A stretch of DNA of 64,000 nucleotides from Pseudomonas mangrovi (GCF_003052585.1 NZ_QASN01000002.1:124001-188000), one strand, 5' to 3'; numbered from the stretch's first letter, positions 35,874 through 50,491 are shown. The notes: generated by a model not told the origin, from the letters alone. Numbers and translations are program-made.

Positions 35874-36565
35874 GCAGTCTTCCTCTTCTTCAGACGCTCT
35901 TGCTCGGAGCGGTAACCGTAGAGCAGTTGCGCCCAGTCTGCGTCGTTCCAGGACGAATGGCGACGCAACTGGCGAAAATCGTGACGCGCGGCGCGGTTTT
36001 TCACCAGTCGCCGCCGACTCTTCTCAAGATCGAGCAGGGCCACCTCGACCTCACCATCCCCACGAAGCGCCACGAAGATGTGTTTCGGATACAGGCAGCC
36101 GTGCTGCCAGCGCCCTTCATGCAGGCGCGCAAGGGTGGCACCCAGACGTTGCAGGACGATGACATGCAGCGCCTCTCCGCAGCGTTCGCGCCCACCGCCG
36201 GCATACCACTGTTCGATATCCTCGAAGCCATCCAGCGCCTCGGTCACCAGCAGCGCTTGCCACGCACCCTCGCTGCTGCGCGCACCAACATAGCGCACCT
36301 GTGGCACCCGCACGCCCAACTTCTGCCAGGCATGCAGGGCAGCGGCCTCACGCAGGATCGTCGGCCGCCCCAACGGATGCAGCAACGATCGATAGATGTG
36401 GCCAACCTGGCGCTTGACGTAACAGAGCGTAGAGTCGTCCTGTACCCGCTGCACACCGCTCTCGCCACCGCGTCGCTGGTTCGGCGGCTCGACCCAATCT
36501 CCCGAGCGTAACCACCACGCATCGAAATCTGTACTACCGCAGGAATCAGCGAACCCCGATACCAC
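35870..36565 (-). CDS. inaA: InaA/WaaP-family LPS-type kinase
   Basis: About 231 residues of the Kdo/WaaP protein-kinase-like fold. VKRQVGHIYRSL resembles the ATP-lysine strand, RLHEGRWQHGCLYPKHIFV the catalytic loop, and VALLDLEKSRRR the metal-binding DLE. It probably phosphorylates a lipopolysaccharide sugar or related substrate. The start is uncertain: GTG at 36565 has an AAGGTGG just upstream, and longer readings need a TTG. P. aeruginosa has an inaA homologue after mexVW. Confidence 0.8.
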   Translation of the reverse strand: MVSGFADSCGSTDFDAWWLRSGDWVEPPNQRRGGESGVQRVQDDSTLCYVKRQVGHIYRSLLHPLGRPTILREAAALHAWQKLGVRVPQVRYVGARSSEGAWQALLVTEALDGFEDIEQWYAGGGRERCGEALHVIVLQRLGATLARLHEGRWQHGCLYPKHIFVALRGDGEVEVALLDLEKSRRRLVKNRAARHDFRQLRRHSSWNDADWAQLLYGYRSEQERLKKRKTA

Positions 36566-37024
36566 CCGCACCACCTTAGAAATCCGTCGTTGTTTCCAAT
36601 CAGCCCGCCCGGCGCTACCGGACGACCCGAGCAAGCGCGGGGGCTATCCCCTGCGACTGCCTGGCCCTTCCCGCCGATGCTGCGTCAGCCGTGGCTCCGG
36701 CTGTGTCGAGGCGCCGGGACCGGGCTACGAAGGGCATTACCTTAGCAATTAGCGTACCCAACCCGCAGGGCCTTTCATCGGCGACCTCGTCACGCGTCGA
36801 ACAACACGCCGCCAACGCCAACCATTCACAGCTTGGCGCCGAGCGGCGCAAGGCCCCGATGAGGCAGCGCATTTCCATGCGGTCCCTCACCCTGAGTGGA
36901 AGCTGCAGGCGCTCCGCGTCCGCTCTTTCCACGTAGAGCGCTCCAGGGATCGGCTCCCTAGCGGGAGCGTGGCAAGCAGACCCTTCTATTCCGTCGCCAA
37001 AGCCGCCAGAAACCGAAGAAGCAT
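36566..37024. other. about 460-base region without a recognised gene
   Basis: It lies between the inaA-like kinase and the groEL terminator. No frame has a convincing start and codon pattern; a 105-codon - strand frame over 36615-36932 looks random. I recall colRS and other genes between inaA and groEL in P. aeruginosa; they are absent here. Confidence 0.5.
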
Positions 37025-37053
37025 AAAAAAGCCCCGCACAGGGCGGGGCTCTT
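37025..37053 (-). terminator. rho-independent terminator of groESL
   Basis: Read on the - strand, AGCCCCGC pairs with GCGGGGCT (37043-37050 with 37030-37037) and a T-run follows, encoded by AAAAAA at 37025-37030. It is 30 bases beyond the groEL stop. Confidence 0.88.
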
Positions 37054-37080
37054 CTTTACAGCCTAAAGGGGCTGGTCGGC

Positions 37081-38748
<1,668 letters not shown>

Positions 38749-38770
38749 TTAAACGAAGATGCGCGGGGAA

Positions 38771-39064
38771 TCAGCCTTCGACGACGGCGAGAATTTCGTT
38801 CTCGCTCATCACCAGCAGGTCTTCGCCATCGACCTTGACGGTGTTGCTGCCCGAGTAGGGGCCAAACACCACCTTGTCACCAACCTTGACGGCCAGGGCA
38901 CGGACTTCGCCGTTGTCCAGCACGCGACCGGTGCCGACGGCGACGACTTCGCCACGGTTCGGCTTCTCGGCAGCGGAGCCCGGCAGCACGATGCCGCCAG
39001 CGGTCTTGGTCTCTTCTTCGCTGCGACGAATCACGACGCGGTCATGCAGAGGACGAAGCTTCAT
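38771..39064 (-). CDS. groES: co-chaperonin GroES (Hsp10)
   Basis: 97 residues beginning [20 protein letters not shown] with the mobile loop [11 protein letters not shown] and [12 protein letters not shown]. It caps the GroEL ring. The ATG at 39064 has GGGAGAG upstream; longer in-frame readings are unsupported. A sigma-32 type promoter lies 145-172 bases upstream. Confidence 0.98.
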   Translation of the reverse strand: MKLRPLHDRVVIRRSEEETKTAGGIVLPGSAAEKPNRGEVVAVGTGRVLDNGEVRALAVKVGDKVVFGPYSGSNTVKVDGEDLLVMSENEILAVVEG

Positions 39065-39208
39065 TGTCGATCTCTCCCAATTGAGTTGTTCCATCGACCG
39101 GCATCTGTACCGGTCTGGTTGACGAAAGCCGGCAGTGCCGGGTGCAGCCCGCTTGCGCGAGCCGCGAAAGACAGCCTGTCGCATGACAGGGACCTTGCGG
39201 TGACCGCT

Positions 39209-39236
39209 ACATGTGGGCAGCGCGGTGCATTTCAAG
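39209..39236 (-). promoter_or_regulatory. sigma-32 heat-shock promoter of groESL
   Basis: On the - strand CTTGAA (reverse complement of 39231-39236) is followed after 13 bases by CCCACATGT (reverse complement of 39209-39217). This matches the sigma-32 consensus CTTGAA-N13-CCCCATNT with the same spacing as the E. coli groE promoter. No CIRCE inverted repeat is seen. Confidence 0.82.
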
Positions 39237-39265
39237 GGCCAGGAGCAAAAAATCGCGAAAATGCC

Positions 39266-39742
39266 TCAACGATCATGACGCTCGTATTCACCCTCGATGA
39301 GGTTGGCGTCACGCTCGCCGCCGCGCTCCCCGGGCGAGCGTCCCGAACGCGCCGCCAGCTCGTCGGCGAAGGCCCGCTGGCGCTGTGCCTGAGCCTCGAT
39401 GCGGCGGCGCAGCCGGCCCACCAGCAGGCGTCGGGTTGGCGGAAACAGCAACAGCAGACCAAAGACATCACTGATCACCCCGGGGAACAGCAGCAGACCG
39501 CCACCGAAGGCGATCAGCAGCCCCTCGAGCATCTCCTGCTCGGGCAATTCGCCGCGTGACAGACGCTCGCGCGCGCGCCAGGCGGTGGCCACCCCGGCGA
39601 CGCGCAGGCAGAAAGCCCCGAACAGCGCACTGCCAATGACCAGGAACAGCACCGGCAGAACACCGATGGCACTGCCGAGCTTGATCAGTACACCCAGTTC
39701 GATCAGCGGGAACAGCAATATCAGCAATAGCAGCAGACGCAT
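39266..39742 (-). CDS. fxsA: FxsA family membrane protein
   Basis: 158 residues with three to four hydrophobic segments (LLLLLILLFPLIELGVLIKLG, LPVLFLVIGSALFGAF, LLIAFGGGLLLFPGVISDVFGLLLLFPP). The layout and the IAFGGGLLLFPGVISDVFGL block are typical of FxsA, a cytoplasmic-membrane protein whose overexpression relieves phage T7 exclusion. The hydrophilic tail (GRSPGERGGERDANLIEGEYERHDR) is variable. It lies upstream of groES on the same strand. Confidence 0.9.
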   Translation of the reverse strand: MRLLLLLILLFPLIELGVLIKLGSAIGVLPVLFLVIGSALFGAFCLRVAGVATAWRARERLSRGELPEQEMLEGLLIAFGGGLLLFPGVISDVFGLLLLFPPTRRLLVGRLRRRIEAQAQRQRAFADELAARSGRSPGERGGERDANLIEGEYERHDR

Positions 39743-39853
39743 GGACAGGGTTCCGATGAGTGCGCCAAGGCGCGAGCAGGGAATGAGCGGGGCTCGAGAC
39801 TGCTAAGTGGCGACGCGAGACCGGAAATTCAAGGCGCCTGCAACAATCCGTCA

Positions 39854-39873
39854 CGCCCCGCCCGGGCGGGGCG
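39854..39873. other. perfect 20-base GC palindrome
   Basis: CGCCCCGCCC followed by its exact reverse complement lies 17 bases beyond the hugZ-like stop and before fxsA. No T-run follows on the - strand. It may be a hairpin between the genes or a weak terminator. Confidence 0.5.
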
Positions 39874-39889
39874 CGAGCGCCCTGGTACC

Positions 39890-40621
39890 TCAGCCCTCGC
39901 CCGGCGCCTCCGCGGCCGGCCAACTGGATGCACGCGCCAGCTGCACCAACGCCTCACGTACCGCCTGCGCACTGGTGCAGGGACGGGAGAAAGGCAGCCA
40001 GTGCAGGCTCCCGCCGATGCGCAGGCGAAAGCCTTCGGCATCGATACCGACCATCTGCGCCGCTTCCTTGGCCGGCAGTCCTGCTAGCGCGACATAGTGG
40101 GCGATGGCCTGCGCATGGTCGGCATTCATGTGCTCGAGCATGTCCGCCTCGCTGGCGCTGTCGAAGGGGTTGGCCAGGGCCACCTGGTCCAGCCAGTGGA
40201 TCGCGCCGAAGCCACCGATGAAGCGCCAGCGCACCGGCTGCAGGCGCCAGAAGTCGAAATCGTGGACCAGGTGGTAATCCGCCGACTCGGGTAAACAGCG
40301 GTAATAGCGCTGCGCCGCCTGCGCCACCTCGGCCTCGTCGAGACGCCGCGCCTGCGCCAGCAGGGTCAGACGCCCGGTGGCCTGGACGTCCTCCGCAGCA
40401 CGCTCGCCAACCAGTAGCGAGCAGCGCGGATCGGCCAGCAGGTTGCGGGTGTGCTGGGCGATCCGGCTGATCAGCAGCAGCGGCAACCCGTCGCCATCCA
40501 GGCAGTAGGGCACTGCCGAGCCGAAGGGAAATCCCGGCACCGCCTGGGAGTGGGTCGAGAGTACGCCGCGGTATTCCTTGAGCAGCAATTCTCGGGCATT
40601 CTTTGCGGCCTTCACGCTCAC
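39890..40621 (-). CDS. HugZ-like protein (pyridoxamine-phosphate-oxidase fold + DUF2470)
   Basis: 243 residues. The N-terminal split-barrel of the PNPOx fold runs to about 145 (GVLSTHSQAVPGFPFGSAVPYCLDGDGLPLLLISRIAQHTRNL), followed by a DUF2470-type C-terminal part (EADMLEHMNADHAQAIAHYV). This is the HugZ arrangement, some members of which bind or degrade haem. GTG at 40621 has AGGAG 7 bases upstream; a TTG one codon earlier is less likely. Haem degradation is not proven by sequence. Confidence 0.83.
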   Translation of the reverse strand: MSVKAAKNARELLLKEYRGVLSTHSQAVPGFPFGSAVPYCLDGDGLPLLLISRIAQHTRNLLADPRCSLLVGERAAEDVQATGRLTLLAQARRLDEAEVAQAAQRYYRCLPESADYHLVHDFDFWRLQPVRWRFIGGFGAIHWLDQVALANPFDSASEADMLEHMNADHAQAIAHYVALAGLPAKEAAQMVGIDAEGFRLRIGGSLHWLPFSRPCTSAQAVREALVQLARASSWPAAEAPGEG

Positions 40622-40724
40622 CAAATGACTCCTCGTAGAGAATCCGTCGAAAACGGACGGGCGCCCGACTTGACGATCAAGCGCGCCAGCGGGGCCACTG
40701 TGCTTTTACCTTAGGGGACAGCAG

Positions 40725-41483
40725 ATGCAACTCAAAGACAAGGTCATCATCATCACCGGCGGCGGCCAGGGTCTGGGCCGCGCCATGGGCGAATACCTCG
40801 CCGGCAAGGGCGCGCGCCTGGCGCTGGTCGATCTCAACCAGGAGCGCCTCGACGAAGCCGTGGCCGCCTGCAAGGCCGCCGGCGGCGACGCACGCAGCTA
40901 TATCTGCAACGTTGCCAATGAGGAGCAGGTCGTACAGCTGGTCAGCCAGGTCGCCGACGACTTCGGCGCCATCAACGGCCTGGTCAACAATGCCGGCATC
41001 CTGCGCGATGGCCTGACCATCAAGGTCAAGGACGGCGAGCTGTCGAAGATGAGCCTGGCGCAGTGGCAGTCGGTGATCGACGTCAACCTCACCGGCGTGT
41101 TCCTTTGCACCCGCGAAGTCGCAGCCAAGATGATCGAGCTGAAGAATCAGGGCGCGATCATCAACATCTCCTCGATCTCGCGTGCCGGCAACATGGGCCA
41201 GGCCAACTATTCCGCAGCCAAGGCCGGCGTGGCTGCCGATACCGTGGTCTGGGCCAAGGAACTGGCACGCTACGGCATCCGCGTCGCCGGCGTGGCACCC
41301 GGCTTCATCGAGACCGAGATGGTCGCCAGCATGAAGCCCGAGGCCCTGGCCAAGATGACCGCAGGTATCCCGCTGCAGCGCCTGGGCAAACCGGCCGAGA
41401 TCGCCCACTCGGTGGCCTACATCTTCGAGAACGACTACTACACCGGCCGCGTGCTGGAGCTGGACGGCGGCCTGCGTCTGTAA
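40725..41483 (+). CDS. SDR family oxidoreductase (FabG-like)
   Basis: 252 residues. The cofactor motif is TGGGQGLG near 11, NNAGIL near 88, a catalytic Ser in ISSISR near 142, and YSAAK near 155, with the C-terminal [10 protein letters not shown] typical of FabG-like reductases. NAD(P)-dependent reduction of a 3-oxoacyl or similar substrate is likely. Monocistronic, with a clear terminator. It is not the primary fabG, which would sit in the fab cluster. Confidence 0.9.
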   Translation: MQLKDKVIIITGGGQGLGRAMGEYLAGKGARLALVDLNQERLDEAVAACKAAGGDARSYICNVANEEQVVQLVSQVADDFGAINGLVNNAGILRDGLTIKVKDGELSKMSLAQWQSVIDVNLTGVFLCTREVAAKMIELKNQGAIINISSISRAGNMGQANYSAAKAGVAADTVVWAKELARYGIRVAGVAPGFIETEMVASMKPEALAKMTAGIPLQRLGKPAEIAHSVAYIFENDYYTGRVLELDGGLRL

Positions 41484-41501
41484 CCGCGCACCGCCGAAAA
41501 C

Positions 41502-41529
41502 GAAAAGCCCCGCAGCTGCGGGGCTTTTC
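41502..41529. terminator. palindromic terminator after the FabG-like SDR
   Basis: GAAAAGCCCCGCAG is followed directly by its reverse complement, giving a 14-bp perfect palindrome with A- and T-rich ends. It lies 18 bases after the stop and can act in both directions, also for the convergent DUF481 gene. Confidence 0.87.
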
Positions 41530-41660
41530 TGTTCTCAGGGCGCAACGGTCGGACTACAGCGAGCCAAGCCTGCATGCCGGGTTCCATCTGAACCCTGCGC
41601 ACGCAGAACGTCCGCGGCGACGTTACCTCGCGGAGCCATCACGCACTGCGCCGCCCTTGC

Positions 41661-42668
41661 TTACCAGCCCACCCCGAAACCGATGGTGTAGCGAGTCTCG
41701 TCCAGATCGCCCTCCGCACCGCTGACCAGGTCCTTCTGCGCCTTGAGGTTCAGCGACGCCCAATCCGTAACCTTGTAGCGAAGACCCAACTCGGCATCCA
41801 GAGCAAACTCCGCGACCCCGCTCAGCGGCTTGCCAACCTCGCCATTGGAGAACAGTTCCAGGCTCTTGCCGCGCAGATAGCGGTTGTAGTCCCACTTCAC
41901 GCTCAGCGAGTAGAAGCGATCACGGTCGCCGGTATCGAACTTGTAATCGGTACGGTTGACCAGCGAACCCAGGGAGAAGGCGCCCAGTTCGTTGTCCCAG
42001 AACTGGTAACCCGGACCGGTACCGATGGTGCGCTGCTCGCGAATCTCTTCGATGTGATCGCGCTTGTAGTTGAGCCGCCCCTGCCAGAACCAGTGCTCGT
42101 CGAAGAAGCGGTCAAGCGAATACTCGGCGCTCCAGTTATCGGTGGTCTTGAGGTCGTCCTGGAACTCGCGGTTGTATTCCGCCTCGCCGATATGCCGCCA
42201 TCTGCCATGGCGTGCCTTGGCGCGCAGATCGACTTCGTAGTCCTCGGTGTCACGCTCGCCCTGTTTGAAATCCAGGCCGAAATCCAGATTGCCGCTCCAC
42301 AGCAGGTCCTCGACCAGCGGCTTGGGCGGCAGCATCTGGGAAATGCTGGCGAGTTCGACGGAGCGCGGCTGATCACCGTTGGCCAGCACTACGCTACCGG
42401 GCTGCTCGCTCGCGCTCAGCGACTTGGCCCGCTCCCCGACGACGTCGTCCTGCTTGACCAGCAGCTCCTTGTCGCTTTCCAGGGTTTCCACCTGCTTCCA
42501 ATCAATGGCGATGGAGCCGCCATAGGAGGTTTTCAGCATCAGCTTGCTGCCATCAAAAACGATAATCTCGCCGCTCAGGCGATCCCCGTTCTTGAGCCAG
42601 ACGGTATCGGCCAGGGCAGTCACGGGTAAAGTCGCCAGGGCGGCCATTAAAACTAGTCTGCAACGCAT
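41661..42668 (-). CDS. DUF481 outer-membrane protein (YdiY-like)
   Basis: 335 residues. A signal peptide (LVLMAALATLPVTALA) precedes a small SH3-like N-terminal part (DTVWLKNGDRLSGEIIVFDG). A DUF481 domain of alternating amphipathic strands follows, ending in TIGFGVGW, whose terminal aromatic is a beta-barrel assembly signal. It is probably an outer-membrane barrel related to the salt-induced YdiY. Function unknown. Confidence 0.86.
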   Translation of the reverse strand: MRCRLVLMAALATLPVTALADTVWLKNGDRLSGEIIVFDGSKLMLKTSYGGSIAIDWKQVETLESDKELLVKQDDVVGERAKSLSASEQPGSVVLANGDQPRSVELASISQMLPPKPLVEDLLWSGNLDFGLDFKQGERDTEDYEVDLRAKARHGRWRHIGEAEYNREFQDDLKTTDNWSAEYSLDRFFDEHWFWQGRLNYKRDHIEEIREQRTIGTGPGYQFWDNELGAFSLGSLVNRTDYKFDTGDRDRFYSLSVKWDYNRYLRGKSLELFSNGEVGKPLSGVAEFALDAELGLRYKVTDWASLNLKAQKDLVSGAEGDLDETRYTIGFGVGW

Positions 42669-42778
42669 GAAGATGCTCGGGTCGAGGTGGAAAAGCGGGC
42701 ATTATCCGTATACCCGACCTGCTGGCAAGCAATGACCGGCGACATCCGACCAAGTTCAATCCAGCCCAGGAAGACACG

Positions 42779-43138
42779 ATGAACAACGCCCCTGTGCAGG
42801 ACTGCTCCGGCCCCGAAAAAGACCTCCGCCGCGCGGCACTTTTTGCCACCCTGGCCGGCATCCCGGCGGGCAAGGTCGTTGCCTACGGACAGCTCGCCGA
42901 ACTCGCCGGACTGGGTCGCGCGGCCCGCTGGGTTGGACGGACGCTGGCCCAGTTGCCGGAAGGCAGCACCCTGCCCTGGCACCGGGTCCTGCGCGCGGAC
43001 GGCCGCCCGGGTTTGCCGGCAGACAGCCCGGCTGGCCTCGAACAGCTTGCCCGCCTGCGCGAAGAGGGGATCAGCCTCGACAACCGTCGGGTCGACATGC
43101 GCCGCCACGGCTGGCATCCCGAGGTCGGCAAAGGGTAG
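42779..43138 (+). CDS. alkyltransferase-like protein (Atl, MGMT family)
   Basis: 119 residues of the O6-alkylguanine-DNA alkyltransferase C-terminal fold. The acceptor cysteine motif PCHRV reads PWHRVL, so there is no alkyl transfer. The helix-turn-helix and arginine-finger region (VAYGQLAELAGLGRAARWVGRTLAQLP) is intact. Atl proteins bind O6-alkylguanine lesions and flag them for nucleotide excision repair. It lies 31 bases before ampG. Confidence 0.88.
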   Translation: MNNAPVQDCSGPEKDLRRAALFATLAGIPAGKVVAYGQLAELAGLGRAARWVGRTLAQLPEGSTLPWHRVLRADGRPGLPADSPAGLEQLARLREEGISLDNRRVDMRRHGWHPEVGKG

Positions 43139-43169
43139 AGTGCGCGCTTTGCATACTCCGTGAGCTTCC

Positions 43170-44942
43170 ATGGCCCGTAATTCCTGGCGCGAAGCCCTCT
43201 CCGCCTACACCACACCTGCCTCCCTGGCGCTACTGGTGCTGGGCTTCGTCGCCGGGCTGCCGGCAGTGCTGGTGTTCTCGACGCTGTCGGTCTGGCTGCG
43301 CGAGGCCGGCGTATCCAGGGAAACCATCGGCTTCGCCAGCTGGATCAGCCTGGCTTACGCGTTCAAGTGGGTCTGGTCGCCGATGCTCGATCAGTGGCGG
43401 CTGCCCTGGATCGGCTTTCTCGGCAAGCGCCGCTCCTGGCTGGTGCTTTCCCAAGTACTGATCGCCCTCGGCCTGGTCGGCATGGCGCTGTGCAATCCGC
43501 AGGAACACCTCACCCTGATGATCGCCCTGGCAGTGACGGTGGCCTTTGCCTCGGCGACCCAGGACATCGCCATCGACGCCTATCGGTTGGAAATCGCCGA
43601 GGACAGCCACCAGGCCGCGCTGGCCGCGACCTACATGACCGGATATCGCGTCGCCATGCTGCTGGCCAGTGCCGGTGCGCTGTTCCTCGCCGGCCTGTTC
43701 GGCTCCAGCAAACTCGAGTACAGCCATGCGGCCTGGGGCTTCACCTACGTGATCTTCGCCCTGCTGATCGTTCCCGGTCTGGTGACCAGCCTGCTGATCA
43801 GCGAACCCAAAGCTGCCGCACCGATCCCGCGCCTGCCCTCGGCCTTCACCTTCAACCATCAGTTGGCAGCCATCGGATTGCTGCTGGTGATGCTGATTTC
43901 GGTGCCGGCGATGATCAATGCGCTGATCGCCCAGGCCTGGCCGCGCGCAGCGCTCTATGCCCTGTTCATCACCGGCTGCCTGTCACCGGCTGGACGCAAT
44001 CTGATGCTGCCCGTGGGCGCGCTGTTGCGCCAGGCCTGGCGCCACGAGAAGACCAACCGCTACGAGTTCGTCAACCAGGCGGTGTCGGTGATAGTGCTGG
44101 TGATCCTGCTGGTGGCGATGACCGGTGGATTCCAGTCCTACTACGGCGGCTACTGGCCGCGTGGAACCATGTACCTGCTGATCTGTATCGGCTGTCTGTC
44201 GGGCGCCGGCCGGATCCTGATGGCGCCGGTGCTGACGCCGATCACCGACTTCATCATCCGCTACCGCTGGCAGGCGCTGCTGCTGCTCAGCCTGATCGCC
44301 ACCTACCGGATGTCCGACACCGTGATGGGGGTGATGGCCAACGTCTTCTACATCGACATGGGCTTTACCAAGGAGCAGATCGCCAGCATCAGCAAGATCT
44401 TCGGCCTGTGCATGACCCTGCTCGGTGCGGGCGCCGGAGGCCTGCTGATCGTGCGCTTCGGCATCCTGCCGATCCTGTTCATCGGCGGCGCCGCCTCGGC
44501 CGCAACCAACCTGATGTTCCTTCTGCTCGCCGGGATGGGACCGAGCACGGCGATGCTGACGGTGACCATCTCCTGCGACAACTTCAGCGCAGGTCTCGCC
44601 TCGACAGCGTTCGTCGCCTACCTGTCGAGCCTGACCAACCTGAAGTTCTCCGCCACCCAGTACGCGCTACTGAGCTCGATCATGCTGCTGCTGCCCAGGC
44701 TGCTTGGCGGCTACTCGGGCGTGATGGTGGAAAACCTCACCGCCAGCAACGCCCTGCTCGCCTCGCTGGAAGGCTTCTCCTTCATCCAGTTCCCGGCAGA
44801 GAAAATCGGCTACGCCAATTTCTTCCTGGTCACTGCACTGCTCGGCATACCCACGCTGATCCTGATCATCTGGCAATGGCGGCTACAGCAGCTCACACCG
44901 CCGGAAGTGGAGCTGGCGGTCGAACCACCCCGCCAGCCCTGA
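43170..44942 (+). CDS. ampG: muropeptide permease AmpG
   Basis: 590 residues, MFS type with about 14 hydrophobic segments. The N-terminal GFVAGLPAVLVFSTLSVWLREAGVSRETIGFASWISLAYAFKWVWSPMLD is characteristic of AmpG. It imports GlcNAc-anhydroMurNAc peptides for cell-wall recycling and so feeds AmpR/AmpC control. It is longer than the E. coli protein (491), as in other pseudomonads. Confidence 0.95.
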   Translation: MARNSWREALSAYTTPASLALLVLGFVAGLPAVLVFSTLSVWLREAGVSRETIGFASWISLAYAFKWVWSPMLDQWRLPWIGFLGKRRSWLVLSQVLIALGLVGMALCNPQEHLTLMIALAVTVAFASATQDIAIDAYRLEIAEDSHQAALAATYMTGYRVAMLLASAGALFLAGLFGSSKLEYSHAAWGFTYVIFALLIVPGLVTSLLISEPKAAAPIPRLPSAFTFNHQLAAIGLLLVMLISVPAMINALIAQAWPRAALYALFITGCLSPAGRNLMLPVGALLRQAWRHEKTNRYEFVNQAVSVIVLVILLVAMTGGFQSYYGGYWPRGTMYLLICIGCLSGAGRILMAPVLTPITDFIIRYRWQALLLLSLIATYRMSDTVMGVMANVFYIDMGFTKEQIASISKIFGLCMTLLGAGAGGLLIVRFGILPILFIGGAASAATNLMFLLLAGMGPSTAMLTVTISCDNFSAGLASTAFVAYLSSLTNLKFSATQYALLSSIMLLLPRLLGGYSGVMVENLTASNALLASLEGFSFIQFPAEKIGYANFFLVTALLGIPTLILIIWQWRLQQLTPPEVELAVEPPRQP

Positions 44943-44986
44943 CGGCCGGACGCCCTTTGCGGGCGCCCGGAGTAGTCGCAGGTCGA

Positions 44987-45466
44987 TCAGTCGCGGAAGT
45001 TGTTGTACTGCAGCGGCATGTCGAACTCCTTGCCGCGCAAGGAGGCGATGCACTCCTGCAGGTCGTCGCGCTTCTTGCCGGTCACCCGCACCTGCTCGCC
45101 CTGGATCGCCGCCTGGACCTTGAGCTTGGCGTCCTTGATGTGCGCGACGATCTTCTTCGCCAGCTCCTTGTCGATGCCCTCGCGGAAGCTCGCTTCCTGC
45201 TTGACCACCTTGCCCGAGGCATAGGCATCCTTCACCTCCATGCACTGGCAGTCGATCTTGCGCTTGATCAGGCTGCCGCGAAGGATGTCGAGCATCTGCT
45301 CGAGCATGAAGTCGGCTTCGGCGGTAAGGGTGACCGTCTTGTCCTTGAACTCCATGCTGCACTTGCCGCGCAGGTCGAAACGGCGATCCAGTTCCTTCAT
45401 GGCATTGTCGACTGCGTTGGTCAGCTCGTGCTTGTCCAGTTCGGACACGACATCGAAAGACGGCAT
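44987..45466 (-). CDS. yajQ: YajQ family nucleotide/c-di-GMP-binding protein
   Basis: 159 residues starting [31 protein letters not shown], a YajQ signature, with two RRM-like halves. Homologues in Xanthomonas and Pseudomonas bind c-di-GMP and modulate transcription. Convergent with ampG at 44 bases. The neighbouring bifA and degenerate-GGDEF genes are also linked to c-di-GMP, though this may be chance. Confidence 0.95.
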   Translation of the reverse strand: MPSFDVVSELDKHELTNAVDNAMKELDRRFDLRGKCSMEFKDKTVTLTAEADFMLEQMLDILRGSLIKRKIDCQCMEVKDAYASGKVVKQEASFREGIDKELAKKIVAHIKDAKLKVQAAIQGEQVRVTGKKRDDLQECIASLRGKEFDMPLQYNNFRD

Positions 45467-45612
45467 GAAAATCCTCCAGATAGATAGACGGCGTGTACGG
45501 CCTCACGGACGGAACGCGCCTGGCTTGACGGTTGAAAATGCGCGGTCATTATACCCGTTCATACCCATTCCAAGCCGGGCCGACCGGCGCAGACCCCAAC
45601 TGCGAGCTGCCA

Positions 45613-47492
<1,880 letters not shown>

Positions 47493-47537
47493 CTGCCGCG
47501 CTACCCTGCGGCCTTCTTCTCGCAATGCCTGGCCGCC

Positions 47538-49562
<2,025 letters not shown>

Positions 49563-49566
49563 ACCC

Positions 49567-50148
49567 ATGGGTTATCGACTGTCGAAGATCTACACCCGCA
49601 CTGGTGACGCCGGCGAGACCGGCCTGGCAGACGGCCGCCGGGTGGCCAAGGACCACCCACGCGTCGAGGCGATGGGAGAGCTGGACACTCTCAACAGCCA
49701 GCTCGGCCTGTTGCTGGCCGAGCTGACGCACGAACGCAGCGCCCATCCCGCCCTTGAGGAAATCATCCAGGCGCTCGAACCTTGCCAGCATCGTCTGTTC
49801 GACTTCGGCGGTGAGCTGGCGATGCCCGACTATCAGGCGCTGCGTGAAGACGAGGTCACGCGCCTGGAAGGCCTGATCGACCGCTGGAACGAGGAAGTCG
49901 GCCCGCTGGAGAACTTCATCCTCCCCGGTGGCTCCCGACTGATCGCCCAGGCGCATGTCTGCCGCAGCCTGGCACGTACGGCCGAGCGCCGCTGCCAGCA
50001 GCTCAATGCGGTGGAGCCGCTGCGGCCGGTGGGCCTGGCCTACGTCAACCGGATGTCGGACCTGCTGTTCGTTGCAGCCCGCCTGATTGCCCGCCGTCAG
50101 GGCTGCGGCGAAATCCTCTGGCAGGCTGCGCCTGCGCCGCAGGACTGA
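49567..50148 (+). CDS. PduO-type cob(I)alamin adenosyltransferase
   Basis: 193 residues with the N-terminal KIYTRTGDAGETGLADGRRV loop that binds ATP, and the helical core with FILPGGSRLIAQAHVCRSLARTAER(R). It transfers adenosyl from ATP to cob(I)alamin, the last step of coenzyme B12 assembly. It starts 5 bases after the kinase stop, so it is co-transcribed. Confidence 0.93.
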   Translation: MGYRLSKIYTRTGDAGETGLADGRRVAKDHPRVEAMGELDTLNSQLGLLLAELTHERSAHPALEEIIQALEPCQHRLFDFGGELAMPDYQALREDEVTRLEGLIDRWNEEVGPLENFILPGGSRLIAQAHVCRSLARTAERRCQQLNAVEPLRPVGLAYVNRMSDLLFVAARLIARRQGCGEILWQAAPAPQD

Positions 50149-50307
50149 GCCCCCGCCGCCTGCGCACGCCACGGCGGCGACGCCCGACGCGTACATGAGT
50201 TCGCCGGGCAGGCGCCCCCCGCGCAGAGCGGAGAAACGATCAACAACGTTCAGACACTCGAAGCCAAGCCCCCTTCGGGAGGTCTCTTGGGCCTGGCGGC
50301 TGTTGGT

Positions 50308-50336
50308 GGTGGATCGGTACAGCGTGATCCACCCCA
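50308..50336 (-). repeat. GTAGGGTGGA-type hairpin repeat, copy 3
   Basis: GGTGGATC (50308-50315) pairs perfectly with GATCCACC (50326-50333) across 10 bases. Read on the - strand it opens GTGGGGTGGATC, one base from the core of the other copies. It lies in 343 non-coding bases between the adenosyltransferase gene and the ahpF terminator. Confidence 0.65.
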
Positions 50337-50363
50337 CGACTGCAATCGTCAGCGCCTGCAGCC

Positions 50364-50393
50364 GTAGGGTGGACGTCGCTTTCCACGTCCGCC
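50364..50393 (+). repeat. GTAGGGTGGA-type hairpin repeat, copy 4
   Basis: GTAGGGTGGACGT opens the copy; GGTGGACGT (50368-50376) pairs with ACGTCCGCC (50385-50393) with one mismatch. It is inverted relative to copy 3, 30 bases away, repeating the doublet layout of copies 1 and 2. Confidence 0.65.
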
Positions 50394-50444
50394 GATCGGA
50401 CCCTCGCGGTGCCGGTCAAGAATCAGGCTTGCAGACTCCCGCCC

Positions 50445-50471
50445 AAAAAAAGCCCCGCCTATAGCGGGGCT
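50445..50471 (-). terminator. rho-independent terminator of ahpF
   Basis: On the - strand AGCCCCGC (from 50464-50471) pairs with GCGGGGCT (from 50451-50458) and is followed by a run of seven T (AAAAAAA at 50445-50451). It lies about 20 bases after the ahpF stop. Confidence 0.88.
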
Positions 50472-50491
50472 TGTTACTGTCACGCGGCCGG

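Noticed and set aside
36615..36932. 105-codon - strand frame in the inaA-groEL gap
   Set aside because: No ribosome binding site, random-looking composition, no recognised motif.
44944..44970. Terminator between ampG and yajQ
   Set aside because: A GC hairpin with one mismatch is present but no T-run follows on either strand.
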